The notes under the pieces: model-generated
Seen by the model: only the letters and a program-made list of their open reading frames with translations
Database searches by the model: none
Told to the model about the DNA's origin: nothing
Part shown: positions 8,514 through 17,583 of the stretch, piece after piece
Numbering within the stretch: the stretch's first letter is position 1
Layout: the number at the start of each line of letters is the position of its first letter
Origin: Vandammella animalimorsus
GTDB taxonomy: Bacteria; Pseudomonadota; Gammaproteobacteria; Burkholderiales; Burkholderiaceae_C
Direction: 5' to 3'
Assembly: GCF_002285285.1 (NCBI RefSeq)
Contig: NZ_NSJF01000001.1
Span: 310,001-374,000 of the forward strand
Length of the DNA: 64,000 nucleotides
Position numbers and translations under genes: made by a program

Positions 8514-9413
8514 TCAAACCTTCAGGGCGTAGCCCAGCACGATGCCGGCCAGCAGCGTCAGGCCCAGCCAGTGGTTTTGCGTGAAGGCGCGAAAGCAGTC
8601 CTCGCGGCGGCGCAGGCGGATCAGCCAGCCATGCCAGAGTACCTGCGCGGCGGCCAGCGCCAGGGCCAAATGCCAGGGCCAGCCCAGCGCCTGCGGCTGC
8701 AGCACCCAGGCCCAGCAGGCCAGGAACAGGCCATAGCAGAGCACGATGGCGGCCACATCCCAGCGGCCCAGGGTGATGGCCGAGGTCTTCATGCCCAGGC
8801 GCAGGTCGTCGTCGCGATCGACCATGGCGTACTCGGTGTCGTAGGCGATGACCCAGCACAGATTGCCCAGCAGCAGCCACCAGGCCGCAGCCGGGATCTG
8901 CGCCTGCACGGCGGCAAACGCCATGGGGATGCCGAAGCTGAAGGCCACGCCGAGCACGGCCTGCGGCATGGAGAAAAAGCGCTTGGTGTAGGGGTAGAAG
9001 ACGGTGATGGCCACGGCGAAGACCGAGCAGGCAATCGTCAGCGCATTGGTGCTGAGCACCAGCGCGAAGGCCAGCAGGGTCAGCACCAGCGCCACGGCCA
9101 GCGCTTCGCGCACGCTGATGCGCCCGGTGGTGATGGGGCGCTGTGCGGTGCGCTTGACGTGGCGGTCGAATTTCCGGTCGGCAATGTCGTTGACGCAGCA
9201 ACCGGCGCTGCGCATCAGGATGGTGCCCAGCGTGAATACCAGCAGCAAATGCCAGCCGGGAAAGCCCTGCGCGGCAATCCACAGCGCGCTGAGCGTGGGC
9301 CACAGCAACAGCAGCCAGCCCGCCGGACGGTTCCAGCGGATCAGGTCCAGGTAGTTGCGCAGCCGCTGCGCCAGATCGATCGGCGCAGCGGGAGGGCGGG
9401 GCTCGGCGTGCAT
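8514..9413 (-). CDS. ubiA: 4-hydroxybenzoate octaprenyltransferase
   Basis: A 299-residue polytopic membrane enzyme that prenylates 4-hydroxybenzoate in ubiquinone synthesis. Both Asp-rich prenyl-diphosphate/Mg sites are intact: [18 protein letters not shown] in the first half and [17 protein letters not shown] in the second. The conserved N-terminal [15 protein letters not shown] is present. The start is the ATG at 9413 (MHAEPRPP). purU ends 14 bases upstream, so purU, ubiA and the cytochrome b561 gene probably form one transcript. Confidence 0.95.
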   Translation of the reverse strand: MHAEPRPPAAPIDLAQRLRNYLDLIRWNRPAGWLLLLWPTLSALWIAAQGFPGWHLLLVFTLGTILMRSAGCCVNDIADRKFDRHVKRTAQRPITTGRISVREALAVALVLTLLAFALVLSTNALTIACSVFAVAITVFYPYTKRFFSMPQAVLGVAFSFGIPMAFAAVQAQIPAAAWWLLLGNLCWVIAYDTEYAMVDRDDDLRLGMKTSAITLGRWDVAAIVLCYGLFLACWAWVLQPQALGWPWHLALALAAAQVLWHGWLIRLRRREDCFRAFTQNHWLGLTLLAGIVLGYALKV

Positions 9414-9427
9414 GCGGGGGGCTGGCC

Positions 9428-10285
9428 TTAGCGGAACACCACCGTCTTGTGGCCGTTGAGCAGGATGCGGTGCTCGCTGTGCCATTTCACGGCGCGCGCC
9501 AGCACCTGGCTTTCGGTGTCGCGCCCGCGCGCGGTCAGGTCCTCGACCGTGTCGGTGTGCGAGGCGCGCGCCACGTCCTGCTCGATGATGGGGCCTTCGT
9601 CCAGGTCGGCGGTGACGTAGTGCGCCGTGGCGCCGATGAGTTTGACGCCCCGGTCGTGTGCCTGGTAGTAGGGCTTGGCGCCCTTGAAGCTGGGCAGAAA
9701 GCTGTGGTGGATGTTGATGGCGCGGCCTGCGAGCTTCTGGCTCAGGTCGTCCGAGAGGATTTGCATGTAGCGCGCCAGCACCACCAGCTCGGCCTGTTCG
9801 CTTTGGATGATCTCGTACTGCCGCGCCTCGGCCTGGGCCTTGTTGTCCTTGGTGACCGGGATGTGGTGGAAGGGCACGTTGTAGCTGGCCGCGAGCTGGT
9901 AGAAGTCGCGGTGGTTGCTGATGATGGCGCGGATGTCGATGGGCAGCAGCCCGCTCTTCCAGCGAAACAGCAGATCGTTGAGGCAATGCCCCTCGCGGCT
10001 GACGAACACCACCGTGGGCACGGGCTGGGCCGCGTCGTGCAGGCTCCAGCGCATTTGCAGCGGCTGGGCAAAATCTTGCAGGGCCTCTTGCAGTTGCTCC
10101 AGGCTGCGCTGCTGCACGGAAAACTGCAGCCGCATGAAGAACAGGCCGGTGGAGTGGTCGTTGAATTGCGCAGCTTCTTCGATGTTGCCGCCTTGCTCAA
10201 GCAAAAAGCCGGAGACGGCATGCACCAGCCCTTTCTGGTCAGGGCAGGAGAGGGTCAGAATGAAAGTAGGGCAAGCGTGACTCAT
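9428..10285 (-). CDS. purU: Formyltetrahydrofolate deformylase
   Basis: PurU hydrolyses 10-formyl-tetrahydrofolate to formate and tetrahydrofolate, balancing one-carbon units and supplying formate to PurT. The 285-residue protein has an N-terminal ACT domain ([20 protein letters not shown], about residues 10-85) and a formyltransferase-like hydrolase domain. Catalytic residues are visible in [18 protein letters not shown] (Asn and His) and [14 protein letters not shown] (Asp). Length and start at the ATG at 10285 fit the family. Confidence 0.95.
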   Translation of the reverse strand: MSHACPTFILTLSCPDQKGLVHAVSGFLLEQGGNIEEAAQFNDHSTGLFFMRLQFSVQQRSLEQLQEALQDFAQPLQMRWSLHDAAQPVPTVVFVSREGHCLNDLLFRWKSGLLPIDIRAIISNHRDFYQLAASYNVPFHHIPVTKDNKAQAEARQYEIIQSEQAELVVLARYMQILSDDLSQKLAGRAINIHHSFLPSFKGAKPYYQAHDRGVKLIGATAHYVTADLDEGPIIEQDVARASHTDTVEDLTARGRDTESQVLARAVKWHSEHRILLNGHKTVVFR

Positions 10286-10338
10286 AAGGGGCGTGATTGT
10301 CGCACCGAATGCGCGCCGCCCGGGCCATGGCTTTCAGG

Positions 10339-11565
10339 TCACTGGCTGCGCTGGTAGGCGGTTTGGTCCAGGTTCAGCCAGCGGCGTTGGGCGTCGGTGA
10401 AATAGCCAATCAGCTGCTGTGTGCGGCCATCGTCGTCGCGCAGTTCAAGCACGTGTGGGCCCAGCAGCCGCCAGGTGCCTTGGCCCTCGCGGCTGTGGCT
10501 GCGCGAGGTGCTGGCGCGCGGCGTGGTGATGGCGTCGCCCATTTGGGTGTGGCCGCTGAAGCCGCGCTCGGCCTCGAAGCGGCCGTTGGCCAGCAGGCGC
10601 AGGCGGTTGCGTGTCACGGCGCTGGTGGTGCCGAAGGAGGCGCCACGGTCGGCATTGAAGCTGCCCACCAGGGCCTGGGCCGTCAGGCCATGCACGGTAT
10701 CGCCCAGCAGGGCCTGCCAGCCGCTGCCCTGGCCCCGCTGTTGGTAGCCGCTGCCGGCCTTGCGCCACTGGCCCTGGGCCTGGCCATTGGTGTAGAGGCG
10801 GCCATTTTTCAGCAGCACGTGCGTGGTTTCGATCACCTCCAGGCCGTAGACCTCGTAGCTGGTTTCGCTGTGGTTGAGCACGGCGTGAATATCGCATGGC
10901 GCAAAGGGCAGCAGGGCACTGGCAGCCTGGCGGTGTTGGCCCGCTTGAGGTTGGGGCGATGGGGCTGGGCGCTGGCGGCCCGCCGGACTGTGATCATTGC
11001 CACGTTCGTTTGCGGCTGCAGACGCCTGGGCGGCGGCGCGGATGGCTGGCGCTTCCCGCAGCGCCGAGGCGATGATTTGCGCGCCGCCCTCGGCATAGCG
11101 CTGCAGCAGGGCGTCCTGGCCCAGCATCACGGCGATGCGCGCCTGATCGGGCGCATGCACGAAGGCGTGGTAGAAGGCGCTGAGCGCCTGGCCTTGTACC
11201 TGCAGCCGGTGCTGCACACGCCACAGCGGCGCCTGAAAGCCAGGGCTGCCGCGCGAGAGCAGCTTGCCGTAACTGTCCGAAAGCCTGTCGGCCATCTGCC
11301 GGGCCCACTCCTGCAGTGGCAGGCCATTCATCGGCAGCGGCGCCGAGAGCAACATGACGAAACGCCCCTGCTCCTGCTGACTCAGGCCAGGTGGCACGAA
11401 GGCCGTCATGTTCTGCTGGGTTTGCATGGCCCAGCCCGCAGGGGCGGTCAGGGCTTGTGCCAGTGGGGCGGCAGCCATCAGCCCCAGCGCCAGCAGGCCC
11501 TGGCAGATCAGACGCAGCCCAGCCTGGGTGTGGCGCTGCGGGGCTGACCGGGCGGGGCGGGGCAT
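10339..11565 (-). CDS. Exported protein of unknown function
   Basis: I do not recognise this 408-residue protein. It has an Arg-rich start and a hydrophobic stretch LLALGLMAAAPLAQAL, consistent with a signal peptide cleaved near residue 38. Residues 40-190 look globular (PLQEWARQMADRLSDSYGK, QLLQRYAEGGAQIIASAL). A low-complexity linker rich in Gln and Pro spans about residues 190-225. The C-terminal 180 residues are beta-rich with Gly and aromatic residues (GTWRLLGPHVLELRDDDG), as if they were a small beta-sandwich or lipocalin-like domain. The ATG at 11565 is 15 bases after the stop of the DUF3567 gene, so the two probably share a transcript. Confidence 0.7.
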   Translation of the reverse strand: MPRPARSAPQRHTQAGLRLICQGLLALGLMAAAPLAQALTAPAGWAMQTQQNMTAFVPPGLSQQEQGRFVMLLSAPLPMNGLPLQEWARQMADRLSDSYGKLLSRGSPGFQAPLWRVQHRLQVQGQALSAFYHAFVHAPDQARIAVMLGQDALLQRYAEGGAQIIASALREAPAIRAAAQASAAANERGNDHSPAGRQRPAPSPQPQAGQHRQAASALLPFAPCDIHAVLNHSETSYEVYGLEVIETTHVLLKNGRLYTNGQAQGQWRKAGSGYQQRGQGSGWQALLGDTVHGLTAQALVGSFNADRGASFGTTSAVTRNRLRLLANGRFEAERGFSGHTQMGDAITTPRASTSRSHSREGQGTWRLLGPHVLELRDDDGRTQQLIGYFTDAQRRWLNLDQTAYQRSQ

Positions 11566-11580
11566 GCCGGGGGCGGGCGT

Positions 11581-11877
11581 TCAGTGCACCAGCACAGGGT
11601 GTTGGGCCAGGCCGGTGTAGCTGTCCAGCGTGTCCTCCACTTCTTCCTGCGTGGGGGTGTTGCGCTGCCATTCCTGGATCTGGGCGTGGAACAGCTCGGC
11701 CCAGCTGCCGTCCAGATAGACCTCCCGGCCGGAGCGTTTGTCCACGATTTCAAAGCCATGGCGCACCAGTTGCGCGCCTGCAGCTTGGCTGGGGCGCTGC
11801 CCATCCTGCTGCGGCGGGGCGATGTCCTGCTGCATGTGCACGACCGAAAAGGCTTCGGAGTCATAAAGCGTGTTCAT
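11581..11877 (-). CDS. DUF3567 domain-containing protein
   Basis: A 98-residue protein of the small Burkholderiales family DUF3567. It has the typical opening MNTLYDSEAFSVVHM, the middle block GFEIVDKRSGREVYLDG and an acidic end (TQEEVEDTLDSY). The ATG at 11877 follows GGAGG at five bases, which decides the start against an upstream in-frame ATG that would add 20 residues. Function is unknown. The exported protein gene follows 15 bases downstream on the same strand. Confidence 0.8.
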   Translation of the reverse strand: MNTLYDSEAFSVVHMQQDIAPPQQDGQRPSQAAGAQLVRHGFEIVDKRSGREVYLDGSWAELFHAQIQEWQRNTPTQEEVEDTLDSYTGLAQHPVLVH

Positions 11878-12080
11878 GGAATCCTCCAGTGCGATGGGAT
11901 CATGACTCATGGATGGGGTCCGGGGCTGGGCTTTCAAGAGGTGTGGGCAGGGTTAGGTTGTATGGGGCCAGTATGCACGAAAAGCATGGCCTTTCCGGTC
12001 TTGCGCGGGGTGTGGCAATCGGGGTTTGCCCGCAAGCGGCAGATAGGCTGTGACGGCAGTTCTTGGCGCAGGCTCTCAGC

Positions 12081-12686
12081 TCAGATAAAGCGCGCCAGCA
12101 GTTTGCGTGAGGCTTTAGGCAAGGATTCGACGTCGTCAATCTGGTATTGCAGGCTGTGCTTGTCGGTGATGCGCAGGCATTGGCCCTCGGCATCGAGCTT
12201 GCGGATATCGTCCTCGCTTTGCAGCAGCAGTGAGGTGGGGCCGCGGTCGGTGTGCACCTGCCACAGCGAGGGGGTAGAGAAGCTGCTGACTGAGTCGATG
12301 GCGGTGATCTTTGGGATGAACTCGCGCCCGGCCAGGGCGGCGGCAATGGCTTGCTGGCAGGGTTGGGGCAGGGCGTCGAGCCGCTCGATGTAAGCGCGCT
12401 CCTTGCCTTGCAAATCGACCAGCGAGAGGCATTGCCGAGGCGCGCTCAGGGCAAAAGCGGGTATGGGCTGCACGGCGATGGGGTGATGCCGCTGTGCCGT
12501 GGCGACAGGATCTGGCTCACTGCTCTCATCGCTGATGCTGGCCTGCGCGGGCAGGTGCAGGATCAATTGACCGTGCTGGTCCAGTTGGATGCGCTCGGCT
12601 GGCGTGTCGGCGTCGAGCACCAGTACGTGCGCGGGCAGGTAGCGCAGGTGCGAGGCGCTGGGCTTGGCAGGGGGCTGGGCGGTCAT
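12081..12686 (-). CDS. DUF1854 family protein associated with cyanophycin metabolism
   Basis: A 201-residue soluble protein of the DUF1854 type. The first 90 residues are a variable, acidic lead-in. The conserved part begins with ECLSLVDLQGKERAYIERLD-like sequence (here QCLSLVDLQGKERAYIERLD) and runs through EFIPKITAIDSVSSFSTPSLW, VHTDRGPTSLLLQSEDDIRKL and SLQYQIDDVESLPKASRKLL. Proteins of this family lie next to an ABC transporter and cyanophycin synthetases in betaproteobacteria, as here. It has no membrane segment. It ends the leftward transcript that starts with the transporter gene, 49 bases away. Its biochemical role is not known; a regulatory or adaptor role for the transporter is an inference. 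Confidence 0.8.
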   Translation of the reverse strand: MTAQPPAKPSASHLRYLPAHVLVLDADTPAERIQLDQHGQLILHLPAQASISDESSEPDPVATAQRHHPIAVQPIPAFALSAPRQCLSLVDLQGKERAYIERLDALPQPCQQAIAAALAGREFIPKITAIDSVSSFSTPSLWQVHTDRGPTSLLLQSEDDIRKLDAEGQCLRITDKHSLQYQIDDVESLPKASRKLLARFI

Positions 12687-12735
12687 GGCGTGTCCTTGCG
12701 ATGGGGCGTGGCGGGCTGTACTGCGGGGGCGTCAG

Positions 12736-14982
12736 TCAGCCGCCGAGCTGCTGCTGGTGCTGCTGTTGCTCGCGGCGCTGCTGGGCCTGGTAGAGCCGCC
12801 AGTACGCGCCCTGGCGCGCCAGCAGCTCGTCGTGGCCGCCCACTTCGACGATGTGGCCGCGGTCCATGACGACGAGGCGGTTGGCCTTGCGCAGGGTGGA
12901 GAGGCGGTGCGCCACGGCGATGGTGGTGCGGCCTTGCACGAGGTTGTCCAGCGCTTTCTGGATTTCCTTTTCGGTCTCGGTGTCCACGGCGGAGGTGGCC
13001 TCGTCCATGATGAGGATGGCCGGGTCGATCAGCAGCGCGCGGGCGATGCTGATGCGCTGCCTCTCGCCGCCTGAGAGGCTTTGGCCCCGCTCGCCCACCA
13101 GCGAGTCGTAGCCGTGGGGCAGGCGCAGGATGAAGTCGTGCGCGTGCGCGGCGCGCGCGGCGGCGATGATTTCCTCGCGCGTGGCATCGGGCTTGCCGTA
13201 GGCAATGTTCTCGGCCACGGTGCCGAAGAACAAAAACGGCTCTTGCAGCACCAGGCCGATGTGGCGGCGGTAGTCGGCCACGGCGATGTGGCGCAAGTCG
13301 ATGCCGTCGCAGAGGATGGCGCCTTCGCTGGCGTCGTAGAAGCGGCAGATGAGGTTGACCAGTGTGGATTTGCCCGAGCCGCTGTGGCCTACCAGGCCGA
13401 TCATCTCGCCCGGCGCGATCTCCAGGTTGAGGTTGCGCAGCACGGTGCGGCTGCCGTAGCGAAAGCCCAGGTTCTTCAGGCGCAGATGGCCTTGCACGGC
13501 GGGCAGGGGCGTGGGCTGGGCCGGCTCGGGCACGGTGGAGACGTGGTCGAGGATGTCGAAGATGCGCTTGGCCCCGGCGGCGGCGCGCTGGGTGATGCTG
13601 ACGATGCGGCTCATGGAATCGAGCCGCGTGTAAAAGCGCCCGATGTAGGCGATGAAGGCCGCCAGCACGCCTACGGTGATGGTGTTGCCCGCCACCAGCC
13701 AGATGCCAAAGGCCCAGACGACGAGGGTGCCCACCTCGGTCATCAGCGTGACGGTGGGCGAGAACAGCGACCAGACGCGGTTGACGCGGTCGTTGGCAAT
13801 CAGGTTGACGCGGTTGGCCTCGGCAAAGCGCTCCTGCTCGCGCTTTTCCTGCGCAAAGGCCTTGACCACGCGCACGCCGGGGATGGCATCGGCCAGCACG
13901 TTGGTGATTTGCGACCAGACGCGGCTGGAGCGCTCAAAGCCCACCTTGAGCTTGGCGCGCACGCGCTGGATGAGGATGAAGATGAAGGGCAGCGGCACGA
14001 GGGCGGCCAGCGCCAGCGTGGGGTCGATGGACAGCAAGATGGCCGCCGTCATGACGATCATGATGACGTCGGTGGCGAAATCCAGCGCGTGCAGCGAGAG
14101 AAAGGTGTTGATGCGGTCGGTCTCGGAGCCGATGCGGGTGATGAGATCGCCTGTGCGGCGGCTGCTGAAGTAGTCCAGCGACAGGCGCATGAGGTGGTTG
14201 AAGGTGGTGGTGCGCAAATCGGCGCCGATGCGCTCGGACACCAGCGAGAGCACGTAGGTGCGGCTCCAGCCCAGCGCCCAGGCGACGATGGCCGATAGCA
14301 GCAGCGCCCCCAGGTACCAGGCCACCAACGAGGCGTCGATGGGCTGGCCCGATTGGTAGGGGATGAGGATGTCGTCCATCAGCGGGATGGTCAGGTACGG
14401 CGGCACCAGCGTGGCGGCCGTCGATGCCAGCGTCAGCACAAAGCCCAGCGCGATGAGCTTGCGGTAGGGCTTGGCAAAGCGCAGCAGGCGCAGCAGCACC
14501 CAACTGGAGACGGGCGCTTCTTCTTCCTTCTCGGCGCAGGCTTGGCAGGCGCTGCTGTCTTGCGGCAGGGCGGCGCCGCAGGCCGTGCAGGTGGACATGT
14601 CCTGCGCGCGCTGTGCGCTTTGCGCGTCGCCATGCACCTGGGCCTTGAAATGCTCGATCAGGCGCTGCGCTTGAATGCTGCCTTGCTGGCTCAGATGCCA
14701 GTGCGCCAGCCGCTGTTCGGGCGTGTGCAGGCCCAGCGTCAACAGGCCGGCGTGTTCGTGCAATTGCAGCGTGTGGCGGGCATCTAGCCGGCCGCTGGCC
14801 GGCCAGCGCTGGTATTGCGCCTGGCCTGCTTGCCAGCCATACAGCGCTTGGTCGGTGAGCACCACGCGCCCGGGCGCGAAGCGCAACTCCTGGCTCAGGT
14901 CAACGTCAAGCGCACACAGCACGTTCTCGTGCGCAGCCAAAGGCAGTCGCGGTGCAGCAGAGGGCGGTGAAACAGCAGTCAT
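12736..14982 (-). CDS. Cyanophycin-associated ABC transporter, fused permease and ATPase
   Basis: This 748-residue protein is a half-type ABC exporter with an unusual N-terminus. Residues 1-125 form a soluble beta-rich domain, followed by a zinc-ribbon-like knuckle with cysteines at 132, 135, 146 and 149. The six-helix exporter domain spans about 165-470. The ATPase has Walker A GHSGSGKST (532-540), the Q-loop VLQEP, signature LSGGERQ (636-642), Walker B LIMDEATS (near 660) and the H-loop AHRLST. The ATG at 14982 (MTAVSPPS) is chosen; the frame is open further but unconserved. It is divergent from the cyanophycin synthetases and upstream of the DUF1854 gene. The substrate is not established. 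Confidence 0.88.
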   Translation of the reverse strand: MTAVSPPSAAPRLPLAAHENVLCALDVDLSQELRFAPGRVVLTDQALYGWQAGQAQYQRWPASGRLDARHTLQLHEHAGLLTLGLHTPEQRLAHWHLSQQGSIQAQRLIEHFKAQVHGDAQSAQRAQDMSTCTACGAALPQDSSACQACAEKEEEAPVSSWVLLRLLRFAKPYRKLIALGFVLTLASTAATLVPPYLTIPLMDDILIPYQSGQPIDASLVAWYLGALLLSAIVAWALGWSRTYVLSLVSERIGADLRTTTFNHLMRLSLDYFSSRRTGDLITRIGSETDRINTFLSLHALDFATDVIMIVMTAAILLSIDPTLALAALVPLPFIFILIQRVRAKLKVGFERSSRVWSQITNVLADAIPGVRVVKAFAQEKREQERFAEANRVNLIANDRVNRVWSLFSPTVTLMTEVGTLVVWAFGIWLVAGNTITVGVLAAFIAYIGRFYTRLDSMSRIVSITQRAAAGAKRIFDILDHVSTVPEPAQPTPLPAVQGHLRLKNLGFRYGSRTVLRNLNLEIAPGEMIGLVGHSGSGKSTLVNLICRFYDASEGAILCDGIDLRHIAVADYRRHIGLVLQEPFLFFGTVAENIAYGKPDATREEIIAAARAAHAHDFILRLPHGYDSLVGERGQSLSGGERQRISIARALLIDPAILIMDEATSAVDTETEKEIQKALDNLVQGRTTIAVAHRLSTLRKANRLVVMDRGHIVEVGGHDELLARQGAYWRLYQAQQRREQQQHQQQLGG

Positions 14983-15250
14983 GTCGTGTGATTGTTGGGA
15001 GCCGCTATCTTGCCACCGGGTTCTGGGTACTACGCTCTTGCAGAGCCGGGCGGCCAGCGGCCGTAAGCTGCCGACAACGCGTCGGCATGCCCCTTTGTTG
15101 ACACGCACGGTCTGGCTAATGCGCAACTGGCGCGCGTGCAACAGCTTCTGTTGTTTGCAGACTGGCTTGCATAGCGGGCATGCCACAATCGCCGCCATTC
15201 GCGCGGGGCATCCCCAAAGCCGTTTTGCACCATCATCAAACCATCACCAC
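14983..15250. promoter_or_regulatory. Divergent control region of the cyanophycin locus
   Basis: This 268-base gap separates the leftward transporter/DUF1854 unit from the rightward synthetase pair and must hold promoters for both. I found no convincing -35/-10 pair and no known operator. The synthetase start has no clear ribosome-binding site either. Confidence 0.4.
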
Positions 15251-17545
15251 ATGCCAGTTTTCGAGGATATTGCGCTGTTGCGCGTGAACTACCTGCGCGG
15301 CCCCAGCATCTGGACCTACCGCGAGGTGTTGGAGGTCTGGTTGGATCTGGGTAAGTTGGAGGACTTTCCCTCCAACAAGATCGAGGGTTTTGCAGGGCGG
15401 CTCAAGGCCTGGCTGCCCGGCCTGATCGAGCACCACTGCGGCGTGGGTGAGCGCGGCGGCTTTTTGATGCGGCTGGACGAAGGCACCTGGTGCGGCCACA
15501 TCCTGGAGCACATCATCATCGAGCTGCTGAATCTGGCGGGCATGCCCACGGCCTTTGGCCAGACGCGCAGCACTTCGCAGCCGGGCGTGTACCGCATGGT
15601 GTTCCGCGCCCGTGACGAGCAGGTCGCGCGCGCAGCGCTGCGCGAGGGCCACCGGCTCATCATGGCGGCCATCAATGACCAAGCTTTCGATGTGCCCGCG
15701 GCTGTGGCGGCGATCCGCGAAGTGATCGACGAGCGCTACCTGGGCCCGAGCACGACGGCCATCGTCGATGCCGCGTTCGAGCGTCGCATCCCGGCCTTCC
15801 GCCTCAACGACGGTAATCTGGTGCAACTGGGCTATGGCGCGGCACAAAAACGCATCTGGACCACCGAAACGGCCAACACCAGCGCCATTGCCGAGGGCAT
15901 TGCCAACGACAAGGACATGACCAAGACGCTGATCCAGATCTGCGGCGTGCCGGTGCCCGAGTGGCAGATTGCCGCCAGCGCACAGCAGGCCTGGGAGGCC
16001 GCGCAGGACATCGGCCTGCCTGTGGTCGTCAAACCCTCGGACGCTTCGCGCAATCGCGGCGTGTTCGTCAACCTGCAGACTCAGGAAGAAGTCGAGGCCG
16101 CCTGGCACGCGGCCGAGCCGCATGGCTACGAGGTTATGGTCGAGCGCATGGTGCCGGGCAACGAACACCGCCTGCTGGTAGTGGGCGGGCGCGTGGTGGC
16201 TGCCGCGCGCAGTGAGTCGCTCAAAGTCACCGGCGATGGCGTCTTGACCGTGCAGCAGCTGGTGCAGGCGCAGCTCAACAGCGACCCACACCGCCGCAGC
16301 GCGGCTGCGGCCGAGGATGGCGCGGGCGAGGAGGCGGCGGTCGCAGTGCAGGCGGTGGACGTGCAGCAGCCAGACGTGCTGCGCGAGCTCAAGGCCCAGG
16401 ATTTGACGCCGCACAGTGTGCCTGCGCGCGGCAAGCTGGTGTTGATCCAGCGCAGCAGCACCGTGGTGGTGGATTGCACCGACGAGGTACACCCGGAAAC
16501 CGCCGAAGCGGCGGCGCTGGCCGCGCGCGTGGTCGGCCTGGACATTGCCGGCGTGGACGTAATGGCGCAGGACATCGCCCGCCCGCTGGCCGAGCAGGGC
16601 GGGGCGGTGATTGAGGTCAACGCTGGCCCGGGGCTGCTGATGCACCTCAGGCCGGCCGTGGGCTCGCCCCAGCCAGTGGGGCAGGCCATCGTCGAATACC
16701 TGTTCCCGACGCCGCCGCTGCAGGACGGCGCCGACCTCTCCGGGCGCATTCCCATCATTGGCATTGCCGGGCGCCACGGAACCACGGGCATTGCGCGGCT
16801 GGTGGGCTGGCTGCTGCACCTTTCGGGCAGGCACGTGGGCGTCGCCTGCCGCCAGGGCATCTTCCTGGACAAGCGCCTCATCGACCGGCGCGCCAGCGAC
16901 CACTGGGAGGCCGGCAACCGCCTGCTGATGAACCAGCAAATCGAGGTGGCCGTGATCGAGAACAGCCCGCGCAGCATCCTGGCCGAAGGCCTGAGCTACG
17001 ACCGCTGCCACATTGGCGCCGTCACCGACATGGCCGGCCATGAGGAACTGGCCGATTACGACATTCAGGAAAAGCAGCAGATGACCCGTGTGCTGCGCAC
17101 CCAGGTGGATGTGGTGCTGGCCAGTGGCGTGGCCGTGCTCAATGCCGACGATGAGCAGATCACGGCGCTGGCGCCGCTGTGCGATGGCGCGCTGGTGTTT
17201 TACGCCAGCGATGCCACTGCGCGCCAGCGCTGGCTGCAGGAGCAGCAGGCGCAGGATGGTCAGCAGGGCGACGAGCCAGCGCCGGATGCGGCCCAGGCGC
17301 GCTGGGTGCTGCCTGGCGAGAGTGTCCTTGAACTGCACGACGAAGCTGGCTGCGAGCGCATCGAGGATTGGACGGCACTGTGCCAGCACGCGGCCACGCT
17401 GGGCCTGCAGCAAACGCAGCTGCTGGCCGCAGTGGCCATGGCATGGACCATGGGCATCGCGCCGGAGCTCATCGGCGCAGGCATCCGCACCTTTGACCCT
17501 CGCCTGCCTGGGCTACAGGCTGCGCGCAAGCAGGCCCTTGTCTGA
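15251..17545 (+). CDS. Cyanophycin synthetase-like protein with degenerate Mur-ligase domain (CphA' type)
   Basis: A 764-residue homologue of the gene that follows it, about 100 residues shorter. The N-terminal domain (1-160) and the ATP-grasp domain (about 215-480) are well kept, including KPSDASRNRGVFVN and EVNAGPGLLMHL. The Mur-ligase P-loop is altered: where the partner has GTNGKTT, this protein has GRHGTTG (507-513), so the ATP-binding Lys is replaced by Thr. The C-terminal Mur domain with DYGHNPDA is missing. A paired cphA'/cphA arrangement is known in Cupriavidus necator. I infer a helper or one-reaction enzyme rather than a full synthetase. The start at 15251 (MPVFEDIALLRVNYLRGP) is set by homology. 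Confidence 0.85.
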   Translation: MPVFEDIALLRVNYLRGPSIWTYREVLEVWLDLGKLEDFPSNKIEGFAGRLKAWLPGLIEHHCGVGERGGFLMRLDEGTWCGHILEHIIIELLNLAGMPTAFGQTRSTSQPGVYRMVFRARDEQVARAALREGHRLIMAAINDQAFDVPAAVAAIREVIDERYLGPSTTAIVDAAFERRIPAFRLNDGNLVQLGYGAAQKRIWTTETANTSAIAEGIANDKDMTKTLIQICGVPVPEWQIAASAQQAWEAAQDIGLPVVVKPSDASRNRGVFVNLQTQEEVEAAWHAAEPHGYEVMVERMVPGNEHRLLVVGGRVVAAARSESLKVTGDGVLTVQQLVQAQLNSDPHRRSAAAAEDGAGEEAAVAVQAVDVQQPDVLRELKAQDLTPHSVPARGKLVLIQRSSTVVVDCTDEVHPETAEAAALAARVVGLDIAGVDVMAQDIARPLAEQGGAVIEVNAGPGLLMHLRPAVGSPQPVGQAIVEYLFPTPPLQDGADLSGRIPIIGIAGRHGTTGIARLVGWLLHLSGRHVGVACRQGIFLDKRLIDRRASDHWEAGNRLLMNQQIEVAVIENSPRSILAEGLSYDRCHIGAVTDMAGHEELADYDIQEKQQMTRVLRTQVDVVLASGVAVLNADDEQITALAPLCDGALVFYASDATARQRWLQEQQAQDGQQGDEPAPDAAQARWVLPGESVLELHDEAGCERIEDWTALCQHAATLGLQQTQLLAAVAMAWTMGIAPELIGAGIRTFDPRLPGLQAARKQALV

Positions 17546-17583
17546 CAAGACTTTTCCCCGATTACCCCCACACGCTGCACGCC

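Noticed and set aside
15236-17413. A 725-codon open frame on the minus strand across the first synthetase gene
   Set aside because: It is a shadow of the CphA'-type gene, with no start signal and a His/Gln/Ala-rich composition typical of antisense frames.
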